Positions 7,347-12,976 of a stretch of 12,976 bases of DNA are shown in pieces (the stretch's first letter is position 1; every line of letters starts with the position of its first letter). A program made the translations under genes and the position numbers. This DNA is from a bacterium (GTDB lineage: Bacteria; Spirochaetota; UBA4802; UBA5550): positions 1 to 12,976 of the forward strand of contig JAAENB010000763.1 in assembly GCA_024224995.1 (NCBI GenBank), given 5' to 3'. The notes below the pieces were generated by a model. That model saw nothing but the letters and a program-made list of their open reading frames with translations. It did not search any database and was not told the DNA's origin.

Positions 7347-7386
7347 GTGTAAATTAAAGTATTTTCTCGATTTGATCGGCTATTTG
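7347..7386. repeat. right copy of ~40-bp direct repeat, overlapping the functional shikimate-kinase 3' end
   Basis: It holds GTGTAA (like the glycosyltransferase end) one base before the real kinase stop (TTA at 7354-7356), then the codons for QIADQIEKIL on the minus strand. The partner is 6829-6867. The kinase here is intact, so this is the copy joined to the gene. Confidence 0.9.
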
Positions 7387-7869
7387 CATCGGATTTAGTC
7401 CTCTTGTATCAATTTTATGCTCAGCCCAATTCTCATATAGTGGGCTTCGTCTTGAACAAAGGTCATTGAAGGATTTTTCCGGGTTTGCACCTTCGAGGAA
7501 TGGGGGAATTCCCCCCCTTATTATACGGTTGAATAATTCCTTGTTGTCGGCATCCAGAAAGAATGTTTTGCCCTGGTTTTCCAGAATACTTATTGCACCC
7601 GGATTTTCGATTGTCCCCCCTCCAAGTGAAAGGACAAAAGATTCGTTCAAATTAGCAGTAAAAAAAGTTTCAAGGCTGTTTTGCTCCAGCTTCATAAAAT
7701 GTTCCGCACCTGATTTTTTGTAAATTTCCCTAATGGTATTGAAACCTTTTGTATTTTTTAATATCAGGTCATCGAGATCGGCAAAAAGGATTCCCAGCCG
7801 GTTGGCGAGCTCCTTTCCCACTGATGATTTTCCGCAATGTTTTATTCCTGAAAGGATAATTCTACTCAT
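7354..7869 (-). CDS. aroK: shikimate kinase (or shikimate-kinase-like P-loop kinase)
   Basis: The 171-residue protein has the size and fold of AroK, which phosphorylates shikimate at the 3-hydroxyl with ATP in chorismate synthesis. Visible motifs: Walker A GIKHCGKSS (8-16), the DxD-type FADLDDLI (D31, D33), the GGG substrate loop SLGGGTI (81-87), and RRSPLY (140-145) near the C terminus. Two positions are odd. In the 'GExxFRxxE' motif the protein reads GAEHFMKLE, so the shikimate-contacting arginine (R58 of the family) is a methionine (M59). In the lid motif 'RPLL' it reads IPPFL (121-125), so the lid arginine is replaced by proline. Other P-loop small-molecule kinases are therefore possible. 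No strong Shine-Dalgarno precedes the ATG (7867-7869). It is divergent from the OmpA-domain gene (50-bp gap) and convergent with the glycosyltransferase. Confidence 0.82.
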   Translation of the reverse strand: MSRIILSGIKHCGKSSVGKELANRLGILFADLDDLILKNTKGFNTIREIYKKSGAEHFMKLEQNSLETFFTANLNESFVLSLGGGTIENPGAISILENQGKTFFLDADNKELFNRIIRGGIPPFLEGANPEKSFNDLCSRRSPLYENWAEHKIDTRGLNPMQIADQIEKIL

Positions 7870-7904
7870 ATCTATATTTTCTTTGCATAAAGGAAAATAT
7901 CAAG

Positions 7905-7913
7905 TGGTATACT
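7905..7913 (+). promoter_or_regulatory. extended -10 promoter of the OmpA-domain gene, placing the start site at the ATG
   Basis: TGGTATACT is an extended -10 element (TGn plus TATACT at 7908-7913). The expected start site, 6-7 nt downstream, is 7919-7920, that is at or one base before the ATG at 7920. A weak -35-like TTGCAT lies at 7883-7888 (19-bp spacer). A second TATAAT string overlaps at 7914-7919. Confidence 0.45.
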
Positions 7914-7919
7914 TATAAT

Positions 7920-9101
7920 ATGAGAAAATTATTATTTTTATTCATTATTGTTATCCAATTGCCACTCTTTGCCCAGGAGGAGCTGTATTTCAGTTTTGTT
8001 CCAGATTCCAGGTATAAAGTAACAGAACGGTCCGACTACCGGGTGCGGGAAAATGGGGCTTATAAAGGGCACGTTTTCAATGAAAATCGTGGGGTAATGG
8101 AGGCGAAAAGGGAGGATGATGGTTCCTATACGGTAAATGGAACTTATTATGTTTTCCAAGAGATGAAAAAAGATGGAATGTTGACAGCCTCAAAGTTGGA
8201 TGAGGTGAAATCATCCAGTTTCTCCCTGTATCCCTCCGGGGAGATGATTATCGACAGGGAGGAAGTATATCCACTTTTGCGGTCCTTTCCCACTTATGGG
8301 GACGAGCCATTGAAAAAAGGGGACAGCTGGAGGAGCTTTCTGGAAAAGGTTGTTTTAAGGGATGATACCGTTACGGTAATTCCCCTCTATTGTGAATATT
8401 TCTACAATGGAACCGGTTTCTATAAGGGGGTGGAAGTCCACAAGATAAGTGCAAAGTATGCGGTCCGATACAACCGTGGGGATGATCCTGACGGGGACGG
8501 GAATTTGAAAAACATATCAGGAACCCATGATGTTTCCATAATGATAGAGGTTCAGACAGGATATCCAGTTCTGTTCCGAGACAGTCTGAAGGAGCTGCAT
8601 ACCTACACTGATGGGGGGACAATAGAGAAAACTGGATTTATACTAACATTTTTTAAGGGAATCCAGTCGATGGATCGTAAATCGGTTACAGAGGATATCA
8701 GAAACAGGTTGAACCGGGATTCTTTGGACAATGTCGAGATAAAGGATACCGAATATGGGCTGTCACTTGTCCTAAACCAGCTCCATTTTGTCCCTGACCA
8801 GGCGGTAATTCTCCCTAAAGACAGAAACCTCCTGGATACAATAGCTGAATCATTGAAAAGGATAGAAGGGCGGACCTTTTTTGTCCGTGGCCATACCGCC
8901 GATATTGGAACAATGGAGTCCCAGATCGAACTATCGGAGAAAAGGGCGTTTGTTGTAATCCAGGAACTTGTAAAGCGGGGAATAAGGGAAGACCGGTTTA
9001 TATATGCCGGAATCGGTGGGGCCGAACCTGTGGCTCCAAACAATACCGACGAGGGAAAAGCGAGAAACCGTCGTGTGGAAATAGTAATTCTGGAGGATTA
9101 A
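7920..9101 (+). CDS. secreted OmpA-family protein with C-terminal peptidoglycan-binding domain
   Basis: The 393-residue protein starts with a signal peptide (MRK, a hydrophobic core to about residue 17, likely cleavage LFA|Q after A18). Residues ~20-280 form a beta-rich domain I do not recognise, with many Y/F/W and D/G residues. Residues ~285-390 form an OmpA/MotB-type domain: GHTADIG (324-330, with D328), ELSEKRAFVVIQEL (R342), AGIGGAEPVAPNN and ARNRRVEI (381-388). In this family an aspartate and an arginine hold diaminopimelate of peptidoglycan, so the protein probably links the envelope to the wall from the periplasm or outer membrane. There is no lipobox cysteine. No Shine-Dalgarno sits at a usable distance (AAGGA ends 25 nt upstream), and the -10 element almost touches the ATG. 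The stop overlaps the stop of engB by a shared TTAA (9098-9101). Confidence 0.9.
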   Translation: MRKLLFLFIIVIQLPLFAQEELYFSFVPDSRYKVTERSDYRVRENGAYKGHVFNENRGVMEAKREDDGSYTVNGTYYVFQEMKKDGMLTASKLDEVKSSSFSLYPSGEMIIDREEVYPLLRSFPTYGDEPLKKGDSWRSFLEKVVLRDDTVTVIPLYCEYFYNGTGFYKGVEVHKISAKYAVRYNRGDDPDGDGNLKNISGTHDVSIMIEVQTGYPVLFRDSLKELHTYTDGGTIEKTGFILTFFKGIQSMDRKSVTEDIRNRLNRDSLDNVEIKDTEYGLSLVLNQLHFVPDQAVILPKDRNLLDTIAESLKRIEGRTFFVRGHTADIGTMESQIELSEKRAFVVIQELVKRGIREDRFIYAGIGGAEPVAPNNTDEGKARNRRVEIVILED

Positions 9102-9694
9102 TTATACCAAAGATCCAGTTTTTGCTTCAATTCCTTTAATCCATTACCATTTTGGGAGGAGAATGTCTGGATGGATATGTCAATGGAGTATTCCTTTAGT
9201 TCCTTTTTGACTTTAAGCAATGCGGATTTCATCTTACCGGTTTTGAATTTGTCCGACTTGCTCAATATAATATGAAGATTCCTGTTCATGGATTCGGCAA
9301 AGTCGATCATTGTCCTGTCCAGCTCTGTCATTGGGTGCCGGATGTCCATTACAAGAACTATTCCCTTAAGGCACTGTCTCTCGGCAAGGTATTTTGTCAG
9401 TTCCCCTTCCCATCGGGCCTTCTCCTTCTTGTTTACACGGGAGAATCCGTATCCGGGGAGGTCGACAATTCTTCTGCTTTTGTCCAGCCTGAAAAGGTTT
9501 ATATGCTGGGTTTTCCCCGGAGTGCTGCTGGTCTTGGCCAGGTTTTTTCTATTTGTTAGGGTGTTCAGAGCGCTGGATTTTCCCGCGTTTGAACGTCCTG
9601 CGAATGCAACTTCATATCCACAGTCCTCGGGGAGGTTTTTGTAATACGCCGCACTTTTGATAAACTCTATCTTATTGTAACTAATACTTGCCAT
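9098..9694 (-). CDS. engB: EngB/YsxC ribosome-biogenesis GTPase
   Basis: The 198-residue protein is a TrmE-Era-EngA-EngB-Septin-type small GTPase needed for 50S subunit assembly. G1 is GRSNAGKSS (33-41), G2 is the threonine in SSTPGKT (56-62), G3 is DLPGYGF (78-84), G4 is SKSD (145-148, usually TKxD) and G5 is FSS (178-180). The N-terminal AAYYKNLPEDCGYEVAFAGR lead-in is typical of the family. Length is normal. The ATG (9692-9694) has no Shine-Dalgarno upstream (the adjacent sequence reads CCCCCT) but a good promoter -10 is 8 bp away. The stop overlaps that of the convergent OmpA-domain gene. Cytoplasmic housekeeping function. Confidence 0.96.
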   Translation of the reverse strand: MASISYNKIEFIKSAAYYKNLPEDCGYEVAFAGRSNAGKSSALNTLTNRKNLAKTSSTPGKTQHINLFRLDKSRRIVDLPGYGFSRVNKKEKARWEGELTKYLAERQCLKGIVLVMDIRHPMTELDRTMIDFAESMNRNLHIILSKSDKFKTGKMKSALLKVKKELKEYSIDISIQTFSSQNGNGLKELKQKLDLWYN

Positions 9695-9702
9695 AGGGGG
9701 AT

Positions 9703-9731
9703 ATTATATAGTCTGGAGTAGGCAGGTTCAA
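9703..9731 (-). promoter_or_regulatory. engB promoter, start site next to the ATG
   Basis: On the minus strand TTGAAC (9726-9731) and a perfect TATAAT (9703-9708) are separated by 17 bp. The start site would be about 9696-9697, leaving a leader of only two or three bases before the ATG at 9694. Confidence 0.6.
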
Positions 9732-9761
9732 TAGTTGCATGTGGCTTCCTGGTAATTAATT

Positions 9762-10302
9762 GGAGGGGAGTAAGAGGTTGTATACGAATTGGATGTTTTC
9801 CTAGGAAGTTCTAATGAACTTAGGGGAGAGGGGAGTAAGAGGTTGTATATGTATAGGTGTTGCTTCTGGCGGAGGGCTTTACCCTCCTTTGAAAGATGGC
9901 ACCCCTTCGGGGCTGGGGGAGGTTGTAATAAACCCTCACCCCCAAGCCCCTCTCCCAGGATTGTTTGTATGTTTTGGGAAGTTCTAATGAACTTAGGGGA
10001 GAGGGGAGTAAGAGGTTGTATATGAATAGGTGCTACTTCTGGCGGAGGGCTTTACCCTCCTTTGAAAGATGGCACCCCTTCGGGGCTGGGGAGGTTGTAG
10101 TAAGCCCTCACCCCCAGCCCCTCTCCCAGAATTGGATGTTTTCCTAGGAAGTTCTAATGAACTTAGGGGAGAGGGGAGTAAGAGGTTGTATATGAATAGG
10201 TGTTGCTTCTGGCGGAGGGCTTTACCCTCCTTTGAAAGATGGCACCCCTTCGGGGCTGGGGGAGGTTGTAATCAATTCTCATCTCCTTTCCCAAGACTGG
10301 AT
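9762..10302. repeat. tandem array of ~171-bp palindrome-rich repeats (three full units, partial ends)
   Basis: Full units start near 9788, 9960 and 10131. A partial piece of the GGGGAGTAAGAGGTTGTATA section precedes them (from 9762) and a decayed end follows (10285-10302). Each unit holds a hairpin GGAGGG-CTTTA-CCCTCC (stems 9871-9887, 10044-10060, 10214-10230) and a CCCC-TTC-GGGG hairpin. CCCCTCTCCC at a unit's end (9947-9956) is fully complementary to GGGAGAGGGG of the next unit (9997-10006), around a smaller hairpin AAGTT-CTAATG-AACTT. The period of about three-codon multiples keeps short frames open, but these are repetitive by-products. No other gene is seen in 9695-10316. Confidence 0.92.
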
Positions 10303-10316
10303 GTTTGATTATATGA

Positions 10317-11318
10317 TTAAATTGTGGTTTCCCTTTCAATTAATTGGGTTTCTACTATTATGTGTTTGGTGGGGAGTTGTTCCTTTTGGAGGGTTTTTAT
10401 TAATAGCTCTGCGGCGTTTTGTCCAAGGGACAGGGGGTTGATGTCGACGGAGGAGAGTGTGGGGCTTTGTAGTGATCCCCGGGGGCTGTTGTTGAATCCG
10501 GCAATGGGAAGGTTTATGTCTGCCTCTTTCATCGCCTTTAAGGCGCCGAAGGCCAGGAAGTCATCCGCGGCGGCAACGGCTTCAATTTTTACTCCCGACT
10601 GGAGTAGGTTTTTCATGCACTGGTATCCTGTATCCTCGGAAAAGGAGTCTCCGGTAGCTATCAGGCTGTCATTTTTATCTATTCCCCTTGCCTTAAGAGC
10701 CTGAAGGTATCCCTCAAGCCTGTGGTTTGAAACCGCAAACTCCCCGGGGCCGGTGATCAGTGCTATGTTGTGCAGCCCCTTTGCCATAAAATAGTTGGTG
10801 ACATTGTACATGGAGAGCCTGTTGTCGTTGTCCACCCAGAGGATATCTTCGCTGTTTTCAGGTTTTCCTATTACGGCAAAGGGGAATTCTCTTTTTTTCA
10901 GGTAGGCGATACATTTATCATTTTTTCTCGCGGTAAAGAGGATAATCCCGTCCACCCAACCGCTGTTAATGTAGTTTGTGATGAAACCTACCTCCTCCGA
11001 CTCATTTTTGCTGAAGCAGTACATAAGGTTGTAGTGGTTGTCCTGGGCGTAGATGCTGATCCCCCGCATTGCCTCGATGAAAAAGGGACGGGTGAAAAGG
11101 TCCTCTGAGGAGTTGGGGAGTATTAGGCCGATTGTTTTTGTTGAGCTGTTTGCAAGGCTCCTTGCAACCGCGTTTGGGTGGTAGTTCAGCTGTTCCATGG
11201 CGCTATGGACTGTTTGTTTGGTTTCGTTGCTTATTTTGGGGTTGTTGTGGATAACCCTGGAGACTGTGGAGGGGGAGACTTTCGCCAGTTTAGCCACATC
11301 CTTGATTGTTACAGCCAT
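10317..11318 (-). CDS. LacI-family transcriptional regulator, MalR-like
   Basis: The 333-residue protein has an N-terminal LacI helix-turn-helix (TIKDVAKLAKVSPSTVSR, residues 4-21) and hinge (YHPNAVARSLAN), then a periplasmic-binding-protein-like sensor domain (about 60-330). The sensor resembles MalR of Gram-positive maltose systems from memory: KTIGLILPNSSED, FPFAVIGKPENSEDILWVDNDN, ITGPGEFAVSNHRLEGY, AADDFLAFGALKAM, FNNSPRGSLQSPTLSSVDIN and a closing LIERET. A short deletion is seen before the FNNS motif. It probably represses sugar uptake genes and is released by a maltodextrin or similar ligand. The adjacent upstream gene on the same strand is a MalE-like binding protein, which fits. The ATG (11316-11318) has AGGTGG seven bases upstream. 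It has its own likely promoter and is separated from the binding-protein gene by 234 bp including a repeat element. Confidence 0.92.
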   Translation of the reverse strand: MAVTIKDVAKLAKVSPSTVSRVIHNNPKISNETKQTVHSAMEQLNYHPNAVARSLANSSTKTIGLILPNSSEDLFTRPFFIEAMRGISIYAQDNHYNLMYCFSKNESEEVGFITNYINSGWVDGIILFTARKNDKCIAYLKKREFPFAVIGKPENSEDILWVDNDNRLSMYNVTNYFMAKGLHNIALITGPGEFAVSNHRLEGYLQALKARGIDKNDSLIATGDSFSEDTGYQCMKNLLQSGVKIEAVAAADDFLAFGALKAMKEADINLPIAGFNNSPRGSLQSPTLSSVDINPLSLGQNAAELLIKTLQKEQLPTKHIIVETQLIERETTI

Positions 11319-11355
11319 AATTTTACCACCTAATATAAAAATCTATTGTTGTTTA

Positions 11356-11384
11356 ATAATATCCTGTTGTTAGTATGCTGTCAG
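11356..11384 (-). promoter_or_regulatory. promoter of the LacI-family regulator gene
   Basis: On the minus strand CTGACA (11379-11384), a 17-bp spacer and TATTAT (11356-11361) give 5/6 matches in each box. The start site would be near 11349, a leader of about 30 nt that includes the AGGTGG RBS. No clear LacI-type palindromic operator was recognised here. Confidence 0.55.
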
Positions 11385-11443
11385 TATTTTATTGGAAAGT
11401 TTTTGGGGTATGTAGGGGACGGGTTCCCCGTTCAGAATTTAAT

Positions 11444-11546
11444 AAGAAGAGGGGCTGGAGAGGTTGTATATGGTAGGTTGATGCATCTGGCGGAGGGCTT
11501 TACCCTCCTTTAGGAATGGCGCCCCTTCGGGGCTGGGGGAGAGGGC
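11444..11546. repeat. solo copy of the 171-bp repeat family
   Basis: It shares the GGAGGTTGTATATG-like section, then TCTGGCGGAGGGCTTTACCC and the GGAGGG/CCCTCC hairpin (11492-11508), and a GCCCC-TTC-GGGGC hairpin followed by CTGGGGGAGAGGG with the array at 9762-10302. It sits between the binding-protein stop and the LacI promoter. A separate hairpin ACGGG-TTC-CCCGT lies at about 11419-11431. Confidence 0.85.
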
Positions 11547-11552
11547 TGGATT

Positions 11553-12776
11553 TTAAGGGGTTTTTCTTTTTTCCAGTTCAATAGCAACTGCTTTGTCCAG
11601 TTCTTTTACAGATTCTTCGGGGATTTTTGATTCTTTTAGCAGTTCCGGTAGTTTCCGGGTGATTGTGGCCAGTATGGTGTTTATTTCAAATCCTGTGGGG
11701 CGGGGGAGGCAGACTTCAAGTTGGGAAATTGATCCCCTGTTTATGAGGATTTCGGAGGCTGGTGGTTTTGAGTATATTGTTCTTATTCCCGCCATTCTGA
11801 AGGTTTGGGATAGCTGTTGCTCCTGGAGGTATTCGGATGTTGCATATGCGATGAAGTCGGAGATAACTTCCTCCTTCTCCTGGGGGAGGGAGGAGGGGAT
11901 AAGGAAGTAGTCCCCGGATTTGTAGGGGGTGGGATAGATCCCTGTAGAGGATACTTTTGGTATTCTTCCAACAATCAGGTTCTCTCCCAGGATCTCCTGG
12001 TATTCCGCTATTGCCCAGTCCCCGTTTATTATCATGGCGGCCTTTCCCTCCCGGAAAAGGGAGTCCGCCTGGAAGTAGTCGGTGCCGGGTGGGGTTATTT
12101 TGTGCTTATATACAAGTTTTTTAAGGAATTTAAGGGTGTTGACCATGGCTTTTGTGTCGATATTCGGGGTTTTGCCATCCTCTTTAAAGATGCTGCTCCC
12201 GAATCCACCTATCCAGGGGATTATCCAGTTGGCATCTTTCTGGTTGTATACAAGGCCATATCCATTTTTACCCCTTGCTTCCCTCCCCCGGGAGATAAGC
12301 TGGTCGGTATTTACAGGGAGTTCGTCAATATACTTTTTATTGGCCATAAGCATCAGGTGGTTTCCGTAAAGGATGGGAACCGCCCATGTTTCCCCGTTTA
12401 ATACTATGGAATCCATGTATCTCCCGGCCTCTATAAACCGGCCCACAGGCTGGATCAGTTTTTTCTCGATTAGTGAATCAATGCTGTTGGTTCCTGTCCA
12501 AAGAAGGTCCGGCATAGTGGCCGAAAGGGCCATGTCCTGGTTGTTTTGGGCAAGTTTGCCTGAGTCTTTGCCAAGTATGTCGATGGTTATTCTTTTGTCG
12601 GAGGCGGAGAAGTCATCGGCGATGGATTTTATCCATTGTACTCGTGTTTTGGACTCATCCTCCTTTATCCACAGGGTAATCCCGATTTTTTTGTTTCTCT
12701 CGATAACCGTATATATTGTGAATGTTGTTATTGCCACGGCGATAACCGCGACTATAGCAACTATTATATTTTTCAT
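11553..12776 (-). CDS. extracellular solute-binding protein (family 1, MalE-like), membrane-anchored
   Basis: The 407-residue protein is a type-I ABC sugar-binding protein. A hydrophobic segment (residues 3-24, after MKN) is a signal peptide or uncleaved anchor; there is no lipobox cysteine (the only cysteine is C356). The mature part begins KKIGITLWIKEDES, and continues with the WAVPILYGNHLMLMANKKYI segment (131-150), FREGKAAMIINGDWAIAEY (241-259), the usual MalE signature, and PTPYKSGDYFLIPSSL. It should deliver a sugar, perhaps a maltodextrin, to an ABC permease that is not in the window. The ATG (12774-12776) has AGGAG ten bases upstream (12787-12791). The LacI-family gene lies downstream on the same strand. 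Sugar specificity is inferred only from that neighbour. Confidence 0.9.
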   Translation of the reverse strand: MKNIIVAIVAVIAVAITTFTIYTVIERNKKIGITLWIKEDESKTRVQWIKSIADDFSASDKRITIDILGKDSGKLAQNNQDMALSATMPDLLWTGTNSIDSLIEKKLIQPVGRFIEAGRYMDSIVLNGETWAVPILYGNHLMLMANKKYIDELPVNTDQLISRGREARGKNGYGLVYNQKDANWIIPWIGGFGSSIFKEDGKTPNIDTKAMVNTLKFLKKLVYKHKITPPGTDYFQADSLFREGKAAMIINGDWAIAEYQEILGENLIVGRIPKVSSTGIYPTPYKSGDYFLIPSSLPQEKEEVISDFIAYATSEYLQEQQLSQTFRMAGIRTIYSKPPASEILINRGSISQLEVCLPRPTGFEINTILATITRKLPELLKESKIPEESVKELDKAVAIELEKRKTP

Positions 12777-12800
12777 TTACAAAAAACTCCTAAAGGTGTA

Positions 12801-12830
12801 ATTATCCTTTTTTTAGGGTATTAATTGCAA
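12801..12830 (-). promoter_or_regulatory. possible promoter of the solute-binding protein gene
   Basis: On the minus strand TTGCAA (12825-12830) and GATAAT (12801-12806) are 18 bp apart. The start site near 12794 would leave a short leader containing the AGGAG. The -35 match is weak (4/6). TTGCAA is itself palindromic and could belong to an operator. Confidence 0.35.
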
Positions 12831-12874
12831 GCTTAGACTGCCTATTACCCATAAATAATTTAAACAATCTCTCC

Positions 12875-12976
12875 TTATTCTGAACCCCTTTCGATCCTCC
12901 TCAGGTTGCATTTGAGATCGTTCCCAAGGACGCAGGTACGAGCAGGGAGCTCGCTCTCGATCAGTATCGGAACTAG
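12875..12976 (-). other. unidentified GC-richer fragment with an open frame entering from the right edge
   Basis: On the minus strand a frame is open from the edge for 33 codons to a stop (TTA at 12875-12877), ending CNLRRIERGSE. The + strand is open over part of the same span and stops at the last three bases (TAG), so neither direction is decided. Base composition changes at about 12890 from AT-rich to GC-richer with GAGCTC and CGATC strings. It may be the end of a gene, a repeat or chance. Confidence 0.2.

Noticed and set aside
9272..9644. Plus-strand open frames of 95 and 118 codons
   Set aside because: They are antisense shadows of engB, whose GTPase motifs are complete on the minus strand.
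9789..10308. Repetitive open frames with peptides such as RALPSFERWHPFGAG
   Set aside because: They are translations of the palindromic 171-bp repeat; the unit length happens to be close to a multiple of three. No RBS or conserved start is present.
10324..11108. Plus-strand open frames of 126 and 112 codons
   Set aside because: Antisense to the LacI-family gene, which has full family motifs.
11817..12401. Plus-strand open frame of 194 codons
   Set aside because: Antisense to the solute-binding protein; the glycine/valine/tyrosine-rich translation reflects the G- and T-rich + strand.
1..12976. tRNA or rRNA genes, phage genes, transposases, toxin-antitoxin pairs
   Set aside because: No cloverleaf or rRNA text, integrase, DDE transposase or toxin-antitoxin-type small gene pair was recognised on either strand.

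Overview
The window looks like chromosomal DNA of an anaerobic, fermentative, outer-membrane-bearing bacterium. A spirochaete is the most likely host. This rests on an [FeFe]-hydrogenase operon of the electron-bifurcating type, a periplasmic/outer-membrane OmpA-domain protein, a MalR-type sugar regulator beside a sugar-binding protein, AT-rich coding sequence, and a strong strand bias (the + strand is G- and T-rich even where genes lie on the minus strand). The lineage call is inference; there is no rRNA or tRNA gene to settle it.

Positions 1-4405 hold the 3' part of a hydrogenase operon on the + strand: the tail of a histidine-kinase-like ATPase, a small thioredoxin-like [2Fe-2S] protein, HydB (NAD(P)H/FMN flavoprotein with many Fe-S centres) and HydA (H-cluster catalytic subunit), closed by a clear intrinsic terminator. 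The products should couple NADH and reduced ferredoxin oxidation to H2 formation, or the reverse. The NuoE-like HydC partner is not in view and is probably upstream.

Positions 4406-6834 start with a non-coding stretch in which a good sigma70-type promoter points into three tandem 58-bp repeats. A Crp/Fnr-type (YeiL-like) regulator and a GT4 glycosyltransferase follow, probably cotranscribed.

Positions 6835-7353 are an intergenic block bracketed by a 40-bp imperfect direct repeat. Each copy contains both the glycosyltransferase stop codon and the shikimate-kinase 3' end, so this looks like an insertion into a formerly abutting tail-to-tail gene junction. Inside are shorter GC-rich hairpin repeats.

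Positions 7354-9694 carry a shikimate-kinase-like gene (minus), a divergent OmpA-domain secreted protein (plus) and engB/ysxC (minus, stop codons overlapping those of the OmpA gene). The OmpA-domain gene and engB have promoter -10 elements so close to the start codon, with no Shine-Dalgarno, that leaderless mRNAs are likely.

Positions 9695-10316 are three tandem copies of a roughly 171-bp palindrome-rich REP/MITE-like unit; a solo relative sits at 11444-11546. Positions 10317-12776 encode, on the minus strand, a MalE-like solute-binding protein followed by a MalR-like LacI-family repressor with its own probable promoter; transporter permeases are not in view. The last 200 bases hold the probable binding-protein promoter and an unidentified GC-richer fragment running off the edge.

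I see no CRISPR array, transposase, phage gene or clear new defence system. The most unusual things are the repeat structures, the duplicated gene junction, the candidate leaderless genes and a shikimate kinase with altered substrate-binding positions.
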